64,000 bases of DNA from Corynebacterium faecale (GCF_030408735.1 NZ_CP047205.1:1-64000), one strand, 5' to 3'. Shown: positions 34,502 to 44,698, counted from the stretch's first letter. The notes: generated by a model from the sequence alone, not told the origin. Translations and numbers: made by a program.

Positions 34502-35382
34502 CCAGGAGCCTGCGGGCCCGGATCGGCACCGAATTGGTCGCCGCGGGCTGTGACGGTTGGTGCTGGGCGCACCCGGTCGGCGAGGAGGCGGCCGGCGTCG
34601 GGGTCGGCGCCGACAGTCAGACCAGCATCTCGTCGATGTACAAGGTCCACCTCCTGGCCGCCTTCTGCCTGGCCGTGGACCGCGGGCTGCTGAATCCGCT
34701 CGACGCGGTGACGCTCAGCGCGGATGACGGCCCGGTCGGGACCCCGGGAGTGGGGCTGTTCGCCGACCCCGTGACGATGAGCCTGCGGGATCTGGTGCGT
34801 CAAATGGTGGTGCTCTCCGACAGCATCGCCGCCCGGGTGCTGCAGCGGCGTCTCCCGCCGGGCCTGGTCGGGGAGGTCGTCTCCCTGGCGAATCTCGAGG
34901 ACACCACGATCGTCGCCCCGGGCACCACCGAGTCCGAACTCCCGGCCCTGCCCGAGGACGGCTCCGCGGCCAGCGAGGCGATCCGGCTGCTGGCCTCCTA
35001 CCCCCGGGTCCGCCAGGATCCGGCCGCCTACCGCTCGGTGAGCACCCCACGCCAGCTGTGCCGCCTGCTGGACTGGATCTGGACGGGCCCGGATCTCACC
35101 GGGGTCTCCCGTGCCTTCACCCGGACCGTGCTCGGGCAGCAGGTGTGGGGCCACCGGATCCCCTCCGGCTTCCCCGCCGGGGGCGTGCGCTTCCACGGCA
35201 AGACCGGGACGATCGGCCCCGTGCGCGGCGAGGTTTCCGTGGTGGCCGTCGACGAGGAGGCACCCATCGTCGTCGCCGTGATCACCCGTTCAGCCCGCAG
35301 CGGCCCGAACCTCGCGGCCGCGGACGCCGCGATCGGCCGCATCGCCCGGTTACTCGTCGATGAACTGCGCATGTCGCGCTGA
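34498..35382 (+). CDS. class A-like serine beta-lactamase
   Basis: A 294-residue serine hydrolase of the class A fold. The active-site SxxK is S46-M-Y-K49. The SDN loop is S107-D-S109, a variant. The omega-loop motif ExxLN appears as E145-S-E-L-P149, with Pro in place of Asn. The KTG is K235-T-G237. No signal peptide is evident, although the family is usually exported; the start may be further inside or export may need the twin-Arg-like MTRSLRARI. The loss of the Asn could weaken deacylation. Context with a PBP supports a beta-lactam role. Confidence 0.75.
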   Translation: MTRSLRARIGTELVAAGCDGWCWAHPVGEEAAGVGVGADSQTSISSMYKVHLLAAFCLAVDRGLLNPLDAVTLSADDGPVGTPGVGLFADPVTMSLRDLVRQMVVLSDSIAARVLQRRLPPGLVGEVVSLANLEDTTIVAPGTTESELPALPEDGSAASEAIRLLASYPRVRQDPAAYRSVSTPRQLCRLLDWIWTGPDLTGVSRAFTRTVLGQQVWGHRIPSGFPAGGVRFHGKTGTIGPVRGEVSVVAVDEEAPIVVAVITRSARSGPNLAAADAAIGRIARLLVDELRMSR

Positions 35383-35479
35383 GATTCCCCACCGGAGAAC
35401 ACCCCGCCGAGCAGGCGGTATTCGTCTCCCGACTGGCCGGAAGTCGTGCGGGAACGTGGTCGCGGTGAGCCCGTGGGCC

Positions 35480-35493
35480 TAATCTCATCCGGC
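35480..35493 (+). promoter_or_regulatory. leaderless promoter of the PBP gene
   Basis: TAATCT followed by eight bases and then ATG fits a -10 box of a leaderless transcript. The PBP therefore seems to have its own promoter in addition to any read-through from the beta-lactamase gene 110 bases upstream. Confidence 0.5.
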
Positions 35494-37266
35494 ATGACCA
35501 CCCGCACCACTGTCCGTGTCTCCGCCCTGCTCGCCGCTACGGCGCTCGCGCTCTCCTCCTGCACCGTGCCCTGGTTCCGGGACGCGGTGGACGAGTTCGT
35601 CGCCGCCTTCAACGCCGGTGACGACGCCGGTGCCGCCACACTCAGCGACGATCCCGCCCGGGCCGCAGCCGACCTGGAGCAGCTGCGCGCGGGCATCGGC
35701 GGGACCAGCGTGGAACTGGACGCCGGCGGCGAGGAGGACGGCGCCACCGAGATCACCGCCACCTGGACCGTCCCGAATGGCGATGAGTCCACCACCACCG
35801 GGACGATCACCCTCTCCGAACAGGACAGCGACCTCATCACCTGGGACAAGCGGATCTTCTCCACGGAGCTGAACGGGGACAGCCGCTTCCTCTACTCCGA
35901 CGACAAGACCTTCACTCTGCCGGTGACCGACCGCAACGGCACCGACATCCTGTCCTGGACACCTGTCACCGTCGTCTCCGCGGGCCCGGAGCTGATCCCG
36001 CGGGCCGGGGAGATCGCCGCCGCCGTCCGCCCGGTCGTGCCGACCTCCACCGCCGAATCCGTCACCGCCCAGATCGAGTCCGGGGACGGCTCCCCGGTGG
36101 GGCTGTTCACCCTCCGAGAGCGGGACTTCGCCGTGATGGGGGACGCCCTGCGGGCGATCGAGGGACTGGACCTGCGGGAGGAGGGCCGCATGCTCGGCCC
36201 CACCCGGGACACCGCCTCCCCGGTGGACGGCGGCCTGCGCGACTACTGGTCGGAGAAGATCACGGCCGACGCCGGCTGGACCCTCCAGGCCACCTCCCCC
36301 ACCGGCACGACCATCCTGGGGCAGGTGGAACCGGCGGAGAGCGAGCCCGTGCGCACCACGATGGACCTCGGGGTGCAGACGGCCGCGAAGCGGGCCCTGG
36401 AGCCGATCGAGCAGCCCGCGGCGATCGTCGCCCTCAGCGCCTCCACCGGCGGGGTCATCGCCGTCGCGCAGAACGACGCCGCCGACGCCCTCGGCCCCGT
36501 CTCGCTGAGCGGGCTGTACCCGCCCGGCTCCACCTTCAAGACGGTGACCACCGCCGCCGCCCTCGAACGCGGCACCGTGGTACCCGACTCCACCGTCGCC
36601 TGCCCCGCCACCGCGGAGATCGACGGCCGCGTCATCCCCAACGACGGCAACTTTGCCCTCGGGGACGTCTCCATGACGCAGGCCTTCGCCCAGTCCTGCA
36701 ACACCACCCAGGGTTTCATCTCCCAGGATCTGGAGCCGGACGACATGAGGAACACGGCGGCGCGCCTCGGGCTGGGCGTGGACTTCACCGCGCCCGGCAT
36801 GACCACGGTGACCGGCTCCGTCCCCGTCACCGAGCCCGGCGCGGCCCGGGTGGAGGCCGCCATCGGCCAGGGCGAGGTCCTCTCCTCCCCCTTCGGGCTG
36901 GCCGTCATGGAGGCCTCCCTGGGCAACAACGGCCGGATGGTGCTGCCGACCCTGATCCAGGGTGAGGAGACCACCGCCGACCAGGACCCCGAGCCGCTCG
37001 ACCCGGCGACAGTGCGGGCCCTGCGCGCGATGATGGCGGAGACGGTGGACTCCGGGACCGCCGCCAGCCTGAGCGACATCGACGGTCTCGGCGGCAAGAC
37101 CGGGACCGCGGAGGTCGGGGGCAACCGGCCCGCCCACGGCTGGTTCGCCGGCATCAAGGGTGACCTGGCGTTCTGCACCTTCGTCGCCGGGGCGGAGTCC
37201 TCGGGACCGGCGGTGGCGGCCACGGGCCGTTTCCTGCGCGATGACGCGATGTCGGAGTGGCGCTGA
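35494..37266 (+). CDS. penicillin-binding transpeptidase lipoprotein (PBP2a/PBP2m-like)
   Basis: A 590-residue class B PBP. The signal ends in a lipobox (ALALSSC, Cys22-24 region). An NTF2-like MecA_N domain follows (about 30-130), then a dimerisation domain. The transpeptidase domain (about 300-590) has S346-T-F-K349, S401-C-N403 and K535-T-G537, all intact. MecA_N-bearing PBPs are often poorly acylated by beta-lactams and give resistance by bypass; a corynebacterial plasmid PBP called pbp2m fits this description, but identity is not proven here. The ATG at 35494 is preferred to a GTG 16 codons upstream because it places the signal peptide at the terminus. Confidence 0.85.
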   Translation: MTTRTTVRVSALLAATALALSSCTVPWFRDAVDEFVAAFNAGDDAGAATLSDDPARAAADLEQLRAGIGGTSVELDAGGEEDGATEITATWTVPNGDESTTTGTITLSEQDSDLITWDKRIFSTELNGDSRFLYSDDKTFTLPVTDRNGTDILSWTPVTVVSAGPELIPRAGEIAAAVRPVVPTSTAESVTAQIESGDGSPVGLFTLRERDFAVMGDALRAIEGLDLREEGRMLGPTRDTASPVDGGLRDYWSEKITADAGWTLQATSPTGTTILGQVEPAESEPVRTTMDLGVQTAAKRALEPIEQPAAIVALSASTGGVIAVAQNDAADALGPVSLSGLYPPGSTFKTVTTAAALERGTVVPDSTVACPATAEIDGRVIPNDGNFALGDVSMTQAFAQSCNTTQGFISQDLEPDDMRNTAARLGLGVDFTAPGMTTVTGSVPVTEPGAARVEAAIGQGEVLSSPFGLAVMEASLGNNGRMVLPTLIQGEETTADQDPEPLDPATVRALRAMMAETVDSGTAASLSDIDGLGGKTGTAEVGGNRPAHGWFAGIKGDLAFCTFVAGAESSGPAVAATGRFLRDDAMSEWR

Positions 37267-37451
37267 GCGAACCCCATCACCCGGGCCGACGCTCACGTCG
37301 ATCCCCCAAAAGTGGTATTAGTGCAGGTCAGCCCCATTCAGGGGGGCGGAAGAGGACGTTCCGGACAAAAGTCCGCGATACCTCGGGTGGTCACGTCAAC
37401 TTCTGGGTTGAAAATGAGGGGTCGTTCACTGTCGGTCAACATATTCGAGAA

Positions 37452-39206
37452 GGTAACCCGGTGTTTTCACGGGAAGCGGGCTGACACGTGGTGAAGATAC
37501 AAGGAAAGTGACCCTTGACCAGGTAAATTAGTAGTTTCTCACACCGCTAATTGCCTGCTCGAAAGGATCACCTTCAGGGTGAAGACTACCAGCTTCTGCG
37601 TCGGTACCCCCGCTCCTGCTCAACTGTGCTCGAATGCCGGGCTCATGTTATTGGCCAGCACCGCCGATGCCGTCGGGGTGGCCGACGCGATTGACGCCGG
37701 CCTGGCCGAGTGGCAGAATCCGAACCTGCTGCACACCACCGGGAACACCATGACCTCGCTGGCCCTGGCACTGGCCTTGGGCGGGGATGATGCCAATGAC
37801 GTCGACCTGCTGGGGCCATTGGTCGCGACCGGGTTGGTCGACCAGGTCCCGTCGGACTCTACAGTGCACCGCCGCCACAAAGAGCTCGCCGACCACGACG
37901 ACGAAGACGATCGCGCCGGCACGACGGCGGTCCTGGCCGGCATGAAAACAGCCCGCCAGGCAGCGTGGGCCGCCTGCGGTGCCCAGAATCCTGCCGCCGC
38001 GGCCAGCGCCGATGCTCCGCTGGTTCTGGATCTGGACGCCACGGAAATCCTGTCCCACTCGGACAAAGAGAAAGCGGCCCCGACGTGGAAGAAGCACTAC
38101 GGGTTCCACCCGCTGGCTGCGATCATCGACCACGGCGACGGGCTGACCGGTGAACCCGCAGCCGTCCTGCTGCGCCCAGGCAACGCCGGCTCGAACACGG
38201 CCTCCGACCACCAGGACGTCCTCGACCAGGCCTTGGCCGCGATCCCCAACCACGTCGATGGTCAGGAGTGGGGGAAGCGGATGCTGATACGCACGGATGC
38301 CGCCGGCGGATCCCAGGCCTTTCTGGGCCACCTCGATCACCAGGGCCTGGCGTATTCGGTGGGGTTGCCGGTGACCTGGCAAATCGGTGAGATCGCCTCC
38401 ACGCTCGGCGAGGACATCAAACAAGGCATCATCCGCGCGGGCGGTACGGTCAGCGACACCACGGACGCGTACGTCGCGGACATCACCTCCCGGATGCACT
38501 CCTGGGCCGGGGAGCCACTGGGCATCAACCTCGACAAATACCCCACAGATATGCGGATTATCATCCGGGTCGAGCACCCCGCCCGGGGCGCGCAGCTACG
38601 CATCACCGATGTAGATGGTCGGCGTGTGCAGGCCTTTGTCACCAACTGTCCCGGGCACGCGAACCGACTCGACGCGCTCCACCGGGCCCGGGGCAGGTGT
38701 GAGCAACGCATCCGGGATCTGAAGGACTGCGGGCTGGGGAAACTGCCGCATGAGGCGTTCGGGATGAACCAGGCGTGGATCCACGCCGCGGTCCTGGCGA
38801 TGAACCTGATCACCTGGTGCGGACTGATCATCGCCGCAGACAGTGCTGCCGCCGATCGGCGCCGCTCGCGGTGGTGGGTGTGGGAACCAAAGACCCTACG
38901 AGCCCGCATGCTATCGATCGCAGCGATCGTGGTTCGTCACGCCAGGCGCACCATCCTCCGGTTCGACAACGCCGCGGCCCACCGCGAGGTGCTCGAGCAC
39001 GGACTCTCCCGACTCAGATCCATCGCCTGACTCTCGGTACAACCGCCGCACGCTTGCAGTCTTCGCAGTCCCTACCCGCATTTCGAGCCCAGGACATGGA
39101 ACCTGGTTTCCCCGGCACCAGCACCCGCCGGAATCCCAGCGACCCCGACCTCAGCCACCCCCACCAAGCCGGCCACTCAAAAAGCCCGGTGAAAGAAAGG
39201 GGCTAG
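37452..39206 (+). mobile_element. IS1380-family element, second type, right copy
   Basis: The left end (around GGTAACCCGGTGTTTTCAC) and right end (GTGAAAGAAAGGGGCTAG) are worn versions of the repeats of the element at 30943. Homology to that copy starts at once and includes the transposase leader. The orientation is the same, so the two could act as a composite transposon or recombine to delete the resistance genes. Confidence 0.75.
37579..39030 (+). CDS. IS1380-family transposase
   Basis: A 483-residue homologue of the transposase at 31070, with the same landmarks (LVLDLDATEILSHSDKEKAA, LIRTDAAGGSQAFLGHL, RARGRCEQRIRDLKDCGLGK). A four-residue acidic insertion (DDEDDR near 115) accounts for the extra length. 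It starts at GTG after GAAAGGATCACC. It appears intact, although the terminal repeats of its element are degraded. Confidence 0.92.
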   Translation: MKTTSFCVGTPAPAQLCSNAGLMLLASTADAVGVADAIDAGLAEWQNPNLLHTTGNTMTSLALALALGGDDANDVDLLGPLVATGLVDQVPSDSTVHRRHKELADHDDEDDRAGTTAVLAGMKTARQAAWAACGAQNPAAAASADAPLVLDLDATEILSHSDKEKAAPTWKKHYGFHPLAAIIDHGDGLTGEPAAVLLRPGNAGSNTASDHQDVLDQALAAIPNHVDGQEWGKRMLIRTDAAGGSQAFLGHLDHQGLAYSVGLPVTWQIGEIASTLGEDIKQGIIRAGGTVSDTTDAYVADITSRMHSWAGEPLGINLDKYPTDMRIIIRVEHPARGAQLRITDVDGRRVQAFVTNCPGHANRLDALHRARGRCEQRIRDLKDCGLGKLPHEAFGMNQAWIHAAVLAMNLITWCGLIIAADSAAADRRRSRWWVWEPKTLRARMLSIAAIVVRHARRTILRFDNAAAHREVLEHGLSRLRSIA

Positions 39207-39211
39207 TAGCT

Positions 39212-39300
39212 CGACCTGTCTGGGGGATATCGGTGGGGTCAGTTGCTCCAGGAGGGCCGCGGCGATCAGTTCCAGATCACCGATCACCACATCGGTACTT
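39212..39300 (-). pseudogene. short coding remnant next to IS1380
   Basis: The reverse strand holds an open stretch TDVVIGDLELIAAALLEQLT... of about 29 codons that runs into the IS end. It looks like a gene fragment truncated by the IS; the family is unknown. From 39301 to 39461 nothing else is seen. Confidence 0.3.
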
Positions 39301-39461
39301 GTTTGTAGCATCCACATATCTGGTTGGACTGCGCCGGCACACTAAAGGTTCCACCCGTTTTTTCTGGTTCTGGGGCAGAACGTGTGGTTCTCTTGGAGGA
39401 CTCCTGAAGTAAAACCAGGCGGGTGTAAAATCCGAATATCATGAACCCACCTCGGCGGCTC

Positions 39462-39983
39462 TCAGTGCCACAGCAGAGGCAGCCGATCGATGAGCCGCCG
39501 AGATCCCCCTAACAGCACCTTTTGCCTCTTTACATTGCCGCCGGTAGCCCAGGTCTCCAAGTGAACGTAGACAATCCTTTTCTTGGCATCCTCGGAAAGC
39601 TTGTCGATATTGAGTGTCCAATTGACATGTTTGGATGGCTCGATAAAAACCCGCTCTGTAGGCCCTTCGAAACGGAGATACGGATCAGACACCACAAGCC
39701 GACCGTTACGGTTAGTGTCAATAACAGGCGGCGACACTTCACAGGCGATGCGGCCTCGGTTCTCTACCCTCACGATCATTTGATGCGCGGGTAAGTCCGA
39801 GCCTGTGTATCGCTCCCTATAGATCATCATCACAGGATACGGTCCACTCTGGCGATGAATTATCAGCATGAGTTTTTGATTCCGAGCGGCAACTCGATAA
39901 GTGATTATCGCTGTAACTAGGCTTCCAATGGCAGCGAGCGCCGCCCACTGCCCAGAAGTTAGCCACCACACGGTTTCGCTCAT
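39462..39983 (-). CDS. membrane-anchored hypothetical protein
   Basis: A 173-residue protein. One transmembrane helix near residues 10-32 (GQWAALAAIGSLVTAIITYR) is followed by a soluble beta-rich domain (MIVRVENRGRIACEVSPPVI, SKHVNWTLNIDKLSEDAKKR). No family is recognised. GC content is lower than in the flanking IS elements. It sits alone between IS1380 and Tn3 units. Confidence 0.55.
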   Translation of the reverse strand: MSETVWWLTSGQWAALAAIGSLVTAIITYRVAARNQKLMLIIHRQSGPYPVMMIYRERYTGSDLPAHQMIVRVENRGRIACEVSPPVIDTNRNGRLVVSDPYLRFEGPTERVFIEPSKHVNWTLNIDKLSEDAKKRIVYVHLETWATGGNVKRQKVLLGGSRRLIDRLPLLWH

Positions 39984-40282
39984 ATTGAAATCTTCTCATA
40001 ACCTACGGGCTTTTCATCTTTGTCGCAGCTTCGTGTATATCTATGAGATTCCCGCAAGAGCACGCCTTGTCCACTGGTTATTTCTGTTGGTGTGGTCAAA
40101 TATGCGCACTTTTAGCTGGGGTGGAGTGGGTAGCGGTAGTGCATACGCGAAGATCTCTGAGTCAAAGGGCGAACATTGGGGGTATTTTACGAACCTTTGC
40201 CCCTGTTAGTCGTAGTGCTGGATAAGCTCAATTAATGACTTCTAGGGGTCGCCGCAGAAAACGGAAAAAATCGTACGGTAAG

Positions 40283-40458
40283 GGTGGGCTGAGTCCAGTG
40301 GTCACTGGAAGCCACACAGAGCCTGTCTGTAAGCGGGTCCACCACCGGACAAGCACGTTCCGGACCTGCATCAGGGTAAAGTTAGTCCCGCCACCGTCCC
40401 GTAAGACCTGTCCGGTGATTCGACCGGTGAAGGGACGTTATATGGAACACTAGACCGC
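40283..40458. other. res region of the Tn3-family transposon
   Basis: A 176-base gap between the left repeat and tnpR holds repeated TGTCCGGTG-like and inverted CACCGGAC-like units (CCACCGGACAAG at 40340, TGTCCGGTGATTCGACCGGT at 40409), the expected resolution-site position. It probably also holds the tnpR promoter (TTATATGGAACACTAG). Confidence 0.6.
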
Positions 40459-41058
40459 ATGGCTAACATACTGGTCGGCTACGCACGTGTATCCACGGAA
40501 GAGCAAGATCTCACTGTCCAGCGTGACGCACTGGATGCTCTTGGGGTTGAGTCGAAAAGAATCTATGTGGATCACGGATTTACCGGCCGAAACAAGAACC
40601 GGGCCGGACTCCGCGAAGCCCTGGCCGCTTGCCGGGCCGGGGATACCTTCGTCGTGACCAAGCTGGACCGCCTGGCCCGTTCTGTGCGGGACGCCCACGA
40701 AATAGCAGACGACCTCGCCAGCCGTGAAATCAAACTCAACATCGGTGGTTCCGTCCACGACCCCACCGACCCAATGGGCAAACTGCTGTTCAACGTGCTG
40801 GCGATGATCGCTGAGTTCGAAGCAGACCTCATCAGCATGCGCACCCGCGAAGGAATGAAGATTGCCAAGGCCAAGGGCCGACTCCGCGGAAAACAACCAA
40901 AGCTCTCCGTCAAACAGGAAACCCATCTTGTCAAACTCCACACCGCTGGCGAGCACACCATGAGCGAGCTGGCCGAACTGTTCTCCGTCGGCCGATCCAC
41001 TGTCTACCGGGCCATTGAACGCGCCGAGCGCAAGAAGATCGATGCAATCACACCCTGA
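40459..41058 (+). CDS. tnpR: Tn3-family resolvase TnpR
   Basis: A 199-residue serine recombinase that resolves cointegrates at res. The catalytic Ser is in [19 protein letters not shown] (S10 region). DRLARSVRD and the E-helix [18 protein letters not shown] follow, then the C-terminal HTH ([19 protein letters not shown]). It lies in the same direction as tnpA, which starts 86 bases downstream. It appears intact. Confidence 0.93.
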   Translation: MANILVGYARVSTEEQDLTVQRDALDALGVESKRIYVDHGFTGRNKNRAGLREALAACRAGDTFVVTKLDRLARSVRDAHEIADDLASREIKLNIGGSVHDPTDPMGKLLFNVLAMIAEFEADLISMRTREGMKIAKAKGRLRGKQPKLSVKQETHLVKLHTAGEHTMSELAELFSVGRSTVYRAIERAERKKIDAITP

Positions 41059-41144
41059 CCTGTATAGGGCCACCTTCGAAAGCTGACATCCGGTCACAGC
41101 ATCCCCGATTCTCCTTTTTTCATTTGTTATCGAGAGGAACACCA

Positions 41145-44111
41145 ATGCCGCGTCGTTCGATCTGGTCTGCGGCTGAGCGCGAAAGTCTGCTCGCGCTGCC
41201 CGCTGATGAGGATGAGTTGATCCGGCAGTACGCGTTCAGCGAATCCGATCTGGCAATGATCCGCCAGAGACGCGGTGACACGAACCGTTTGGGCGTTGCT
41301 GCGCAGTTGAGTTTGTTGCGTTTCCCCGGCCAAGGTCTATCGGCTGAGGCCGATGTCCCCGCAGTGTTGTTGGATTGGATCGGACGGCAACTCGGCATCG
41401 ATCCGACCTGCTGGCCGGAGTATGCCGCACGGGAAGAAACCCGCCGTGAGCATCTGCTTGAGCTTCGTACATACCTTGGCTTGGGGCCTTTCGGTCTCAC
41501 CGATTACAGGAAGGCCTTGCAGTCAGCCACGGAATTGGCCTTACAGTCCGACAAGGGCATCGTGCTGGCCGGTAGCGTGCTCGAGGCCCTACGCCGACAA
41601 CGCATCGTGATTCCGTCCTTGGACGTCATCGAACGTATCTGCGCCGAAGCCATCACGCAGGCCAACCGCCGCATCTACGCAGTCTTGACGGATTCCCTGA
41701 CCACCGAGCACCGACGACGGTTGGACTCTCTGCTCAAACGCCGGGAAGACAGTAAGTCCACCCGGCTTTCCTGGCTGCGCCAGTCGCCGGTCAGACCGAA
41801 CTCACGGCACATGCTCGAACACCTCCAGCGTCTGAAAGCCTGGCTGGAGCTGGAGCTGCCTGCCGGCATTGAACGCCAGGTTCACCAGAACCGCCTGCTC
41901 AAGATCGCCCGCGAGGGAGGGCAGATGACGCCGTCAGATCTGGCCAAGTTCGAGCCACAACGCCGTTATGCGACGTTGGTGGCTGTGGCCACGGAGAGCA
42001 CGGCTACCGTCATCGATGAAGTCATCGACCTGCACGACCGCATCATCGGCAAGATCTTTAATACAGCCAGACACCGGCACCAGCAACAATTTCAGGCCTC
42101 CGGAAAGGCGATCAACGACAAGGTCCGCCTCTATGGGCGCATTGGCAAAGCACTGCTGGACGCCAAGGAAAGCGGTATAGACCCCTACACCGCGATCGAG
42201 AAGGTTATTTCTTGGGAGGCCTTTACGGCCAGCGTTGGCGAGGCACAGACACTCGCCCGCCCTGGGGATTTTGATTTCCTGCACCACATCAGCGAAAGCT
42301 ACACAACGGTGCGCCGCTACGCTCCGGAATTCTTGGCCGTGCTCAAATTCAGGGCAGCCCCTGCCGCCAAGGATGTGCTCGAGGCCATCGAGGTACTGCG
42401 GACTATGAACAAGGACAATACCCGCAAGGTGCCGGCGGATGCGCCGACCAGATTCATCAAACCTCGTTGGGCAAAACTGGTCGTCACCGATGAAGGAATT
42501 GACCGGCGGTACTACGAGCTATGCGCGCTGTCGGAGCTGAAGAACGCGCTGCGTTCCGGTGATGTCTGGGTACAGGGATCACGCCAATTCAAAGATTTCG
42601 AGGAGTACCTCGTTCCGGCAGGAACGTTCACCGAGCTGAAGGCCACCGGCGCCTTGCCAGTGGCGATAGACACCGATTGCGATCAGTACCTGCACAACCG
42701 ACTTTCACTGCTGGAGCAGCAATTGGCAGTGGTTGACGGTTTGGCTGGGAGCGGCGGTCTACCCGATGCCATCATCACCGCTTCCGGGTTGAAGATCACC
42801 CCGCTCGATGCTGCCACCCCCGATGCGGCGCAGACACTGATCGAACTGACAGCGGCACAGCTGCCGCGGGTGAAGATCACTGACATGCTCATGGAGGTGG
42901 ATGAATGGACCGGGTTCACCCGCCACTTCACCCACTTGAAGACCGGTGACACGGCGAAGGATAAGAAACTCCTGCTGACTGCGATCCTGGCTGATGGAAT
43001 TAACCTCGGGCTGACCAAGATGGCCGAATCCTGCCCCGGAACCACCTATGCCAAACTGTCCTGGCTGCAGGCCTGGCACATCCGGGACGAAACTTACTCC
43101 ACCGCACTGGCCGAACTGGTCAATGCCCAATCCCGCCAATCCCTCGCCGGACATTGGGGCGACGGTACCACCTCGTCCTCAGACGGCCAGCGCTTCAAGG
43201 CCGGCGGCAGGGCCCAAAGTACTGGCCATGTAAATCCCAAATACGGCACGGAACCGGGGCGGATGTTCTACACCCACATCTCGGATCAGTACTCGCCCTT
43301 CAGCGCCAAGGTCGTCAACGTCGGCGTCCGCGACTCGACCTATGTCCTTGACGGTCTGCTCTACCATGAGGCAGATCTGCGCATCGAGGAACACTACACG
43401 GACACGAACGGGTTCACCGACCACGTGTTTGGCCTGATGCATCTGCTTGGCTTCCGCTTCGCTCCACGCATCCGCGACCTAGGCGAGACCAGGCTATATA
43501 TCCCCGCATCGAATACCGCCTACGGTGCACTGAACCCCCTGATCGGTGGCACCCTCAATACCAAGGCGATCCGAACCCATTGGGATGAGATTCTGCGGTT
43601 GTCCACGTCCATCAAACAAGGCACGGTGACCGCCTCTCTGATGCTGCGCAAGCTTGGCAGCTACCCACGCCAAAACGGCCTTGCGGTCGCCCTGCGCGAA
43701 CTGGGACGGATCGAACGAACTCTATTCATCTTGGACTGGCTCCAAAGCGTCGAACTCCGCCGCCGCGTCAACGCCGGACTAAACAAAGGAGAAGCACGCA
43801 ACGCCCTCGCCAGGGCTGTGTTCTTTAACCGCCTCGGCGAAATCCGGGACCGTGGATTCGAGCAACAGCGCTACCGCGCCAGTGGACTGAACCTCCTCAC
43901 AGCCGCCATTGTGCTCTGGAACACCGTCTACCTCGAACGAGCCACAAACGCAGTCGCCAGCCACGATCCGGAATTCGACGACGCGCTCCTGCAATATCTC
44001 TCACCACTGGGTTGGGAACACATCAACCTCACCGGTGACTACACCTGGCGCAACAACGCCAAACTGGGAACAGGCAAATTCAGGCGCTTGCGCCCCGCCA
44101 AGCGTCCTTAG
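41145..44111 (+). CDS. tnpA: Tn3-family transposase TnpA
   Basis: A 988-residue Tn3-type transposase, full length. The N-terminal DUF4158 domain opens [20 protein letters not shown]. The C-terminal DDE domain includes [20 protein letters not shown] (first Asp), the [11 protein letters not shown] and [12 protein letters not shown] blocks, and [20 protein letters not shown] (Glu). The ATG at 41145 with GAGAGGAAC is chosen over an upstream TTG. The stop lies inside the right terminal repeat. Confidence 0.95.
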   Translation: MPRRSIWSAAERESLLALPADEDELIRQYAFSESDLAMIRQRRGDTNRLGVAAQLSLLRFPGQGLSAEADVPAVLLDWIGRQLGIDPTCWPEYAAREETRREHLLELRTYLGLGPFGLTDYRKALQSATELALQSDKGIVLAGSVLEALRRQRIVIPSLDVIERICAEAITQANRRIYAVLTDSLTTEHRRRLDSLLKRREDSKSTRLSWLRQSPVRPNSRHMLEHLQRLKAWLELELPAGIERQVHQNRLLKIAREGGQMTPSDLAKFEPQRRYATLVAVATESTATVIDEVIDLHDRIIGKIFNTARHRHQQQFQASGKAINDKVRLYGRIGKALLDAKESGIDPYTAIEKVISWEAFTASVGEAQTLARPGDFDFLHHISESYTTVRRYAPEFLAVLKFRAAPAAKDVLEAIEVLRTMNKDNTRKVPADAPTRFIKPRWAKLVVTDEGIDRRYYELCALSELKNALRSGDVWVQGSRQFKDFEEYLVPAGTFTELKATGALPVAIDTDCDQYLHNRLSLLEQQLAVVDGLAGSGGLPDAIITASGLKITPLDAATPDAAQTLIELTAAQLPRVKITDMLMEVDEWTGFTRHFTHLKTGDTAKDKKLLLTAILADGINLGLTKMAESCPGTTYAKLSWLQAWHIRDETYSTALAELVNAQSRQSLAGHWGDGTTSSSDGQRFKAGGRAQSTGHVNPKYGTEPGRMFYTHISDQYSPFSAKVVNVGVRDSTYVLDGLLYHEADLRIEEHYTDTNGFTDHVFGLMHLLGFRFAPRIRDLGETRLYIPASNTAYGALNPLIGGTLNTKAIRTHWDEILRLSTSIKQGTVTASLMLRKLGSYPRQNGLAVALRELGRIERTLFILDWLQSVELRRRVNAGLNKGEARNALARAVFFNRLGEIRDRGFEQQRYRASGLNLLTAAIVLWNTVYLERATNAVASHDPEFDDALLQYLSPLGWEHINLTGDYTWRNNAKLGTGKFRRLRPAKRP

Positions 44112-44194
44112 CGTACGATATATTCCGTTTTCTGCGGCGGCCCCGAGTTCTCCCACTCACCAAGAGCGGCGCGCGTGGTACGCAGCCGCGCAAG

Positions 44195-44371
44195 ATGGCT
44201 GTCATGGTCAGCCTCACCCCTGCCGATGAAATCGACGTTGAGGTGCGGGAAATCGCGCGAAAAACAGAGCATGCCCGCATCGAGGGAATTTACATTGACC
44301 AGCTCGCCAGGGCGGCGCTGGCCATCGACTATGACGGCCCCACGGCGCTAAACCCGCGCTACTGGCACTAA
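44195..44371 (+). CDS. small protein at the start of the third plasmid segment
   Basis: A 58-codon frame reads MAVMVSLTPADEIDVEVREI ... ARAALAIDYDGPTALNPRYW-H-stop. The frame stays open upstream into the Tn3 end, so it may be the tail of a gene truncated by the transposon; ATG at 44195 or 44204 could still start it. The composition is typical of the GC-rich segment that follows. The first regulatory palindrome lies six bases past its stop. Confidence 0.45.
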   Translation: MAVMVSLTPADEIDVEVREIARKTEHARIEGIYIDQLARAALAIDYDGPTALNPRYWH

Positions 44372-44374
44372 CCG

Positions 44375-44427
44375 AATAGTACTATTACCGTTGCTTTTTA
44401 ATAGCGGTGATAGTACTATTAGAGTTA
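44375..44427 (+). promoter_or_regulatory. paired TAGTACTA palindromes, site 1
   Basis: Two ATAGTACTA(T) cores (44377 and 44411) face each other: AATAGTACTATTACCG and GCGGTGATAGTACTATTAG. The second runs into AGAGTTATAATAAAC, which contains a possible -10 box. A ribosome site AAAGGGAATC follows before the gene at 44450. Confidence 0.65.
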
Positions 44428-44449
44428 TAATAAACATCGAAAGGGAATC

Positions 44450-44698
44450 ATGAGCGACAAGAAGAAATTGCCTATGGCCTGGCCGCATATGGTTGTATCC
44501 CTACTCTGCGCCGGCGTGGCCGCAGGTGCAATCGTTGCCCTCTGGCTCGGGCGGATGGAGCGCGGGGAAACGTTTGCTGTCATGGTTTACTGCTTCATCA
44601 TTTCTGGCATAGAATTCTGGGCTTTCAACAAGATTGCGGATCGCCGCCAGGCTGAAATCGCAGATCGCCTCTATCGGGACGACGAGTCCATGCCATAG
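44450..44698 (+). CDS. small membrane protein with two transmembrane helices
   Basis: An 82-residue protein. Helices lie at about 12-32 (MVVSLLCAGVAAGAIVALWL) and 40-60 (TFAVMVYCFIISGIEFWAFN), with a charged tail. Function is unknown; such genes are common in plasmid transfer or maintenance operons. Palindrome site 1 lies directly upstream. Confidence 0.6.
   Translation: MSDKKKLPMAWPHMVVSLLCAGVAAGAIVALWLGRMERGETFAVMVYCFIISGIEFWAFNKIADRRQAEIADRLYRDDESMP

Larger units (their letters stand above)
40245..44144 (+). mobile_element. Tn3-family transposon (resolvase plus transposase only)
   Basis: The 38-base terminal repeats GGGGTCGCCGCAGAAAACGG... (40245-40282) and their inverted partner (44107-44144) match at about 34 positions. 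Inside are a res-like region, tnpR and tnpA with no cargo. The five bases outside the ends differ (TTCTA left, GAGTT right), so there is no target duplication. Confidence 0.9.

Noticed and set aside
35485..37296. Reverse-strand open frame of 603 codons
   Set aside because: Gly/Arg/His-rich antisense of the PBP gene; the forward frame has SxxK, SxN and KTG.
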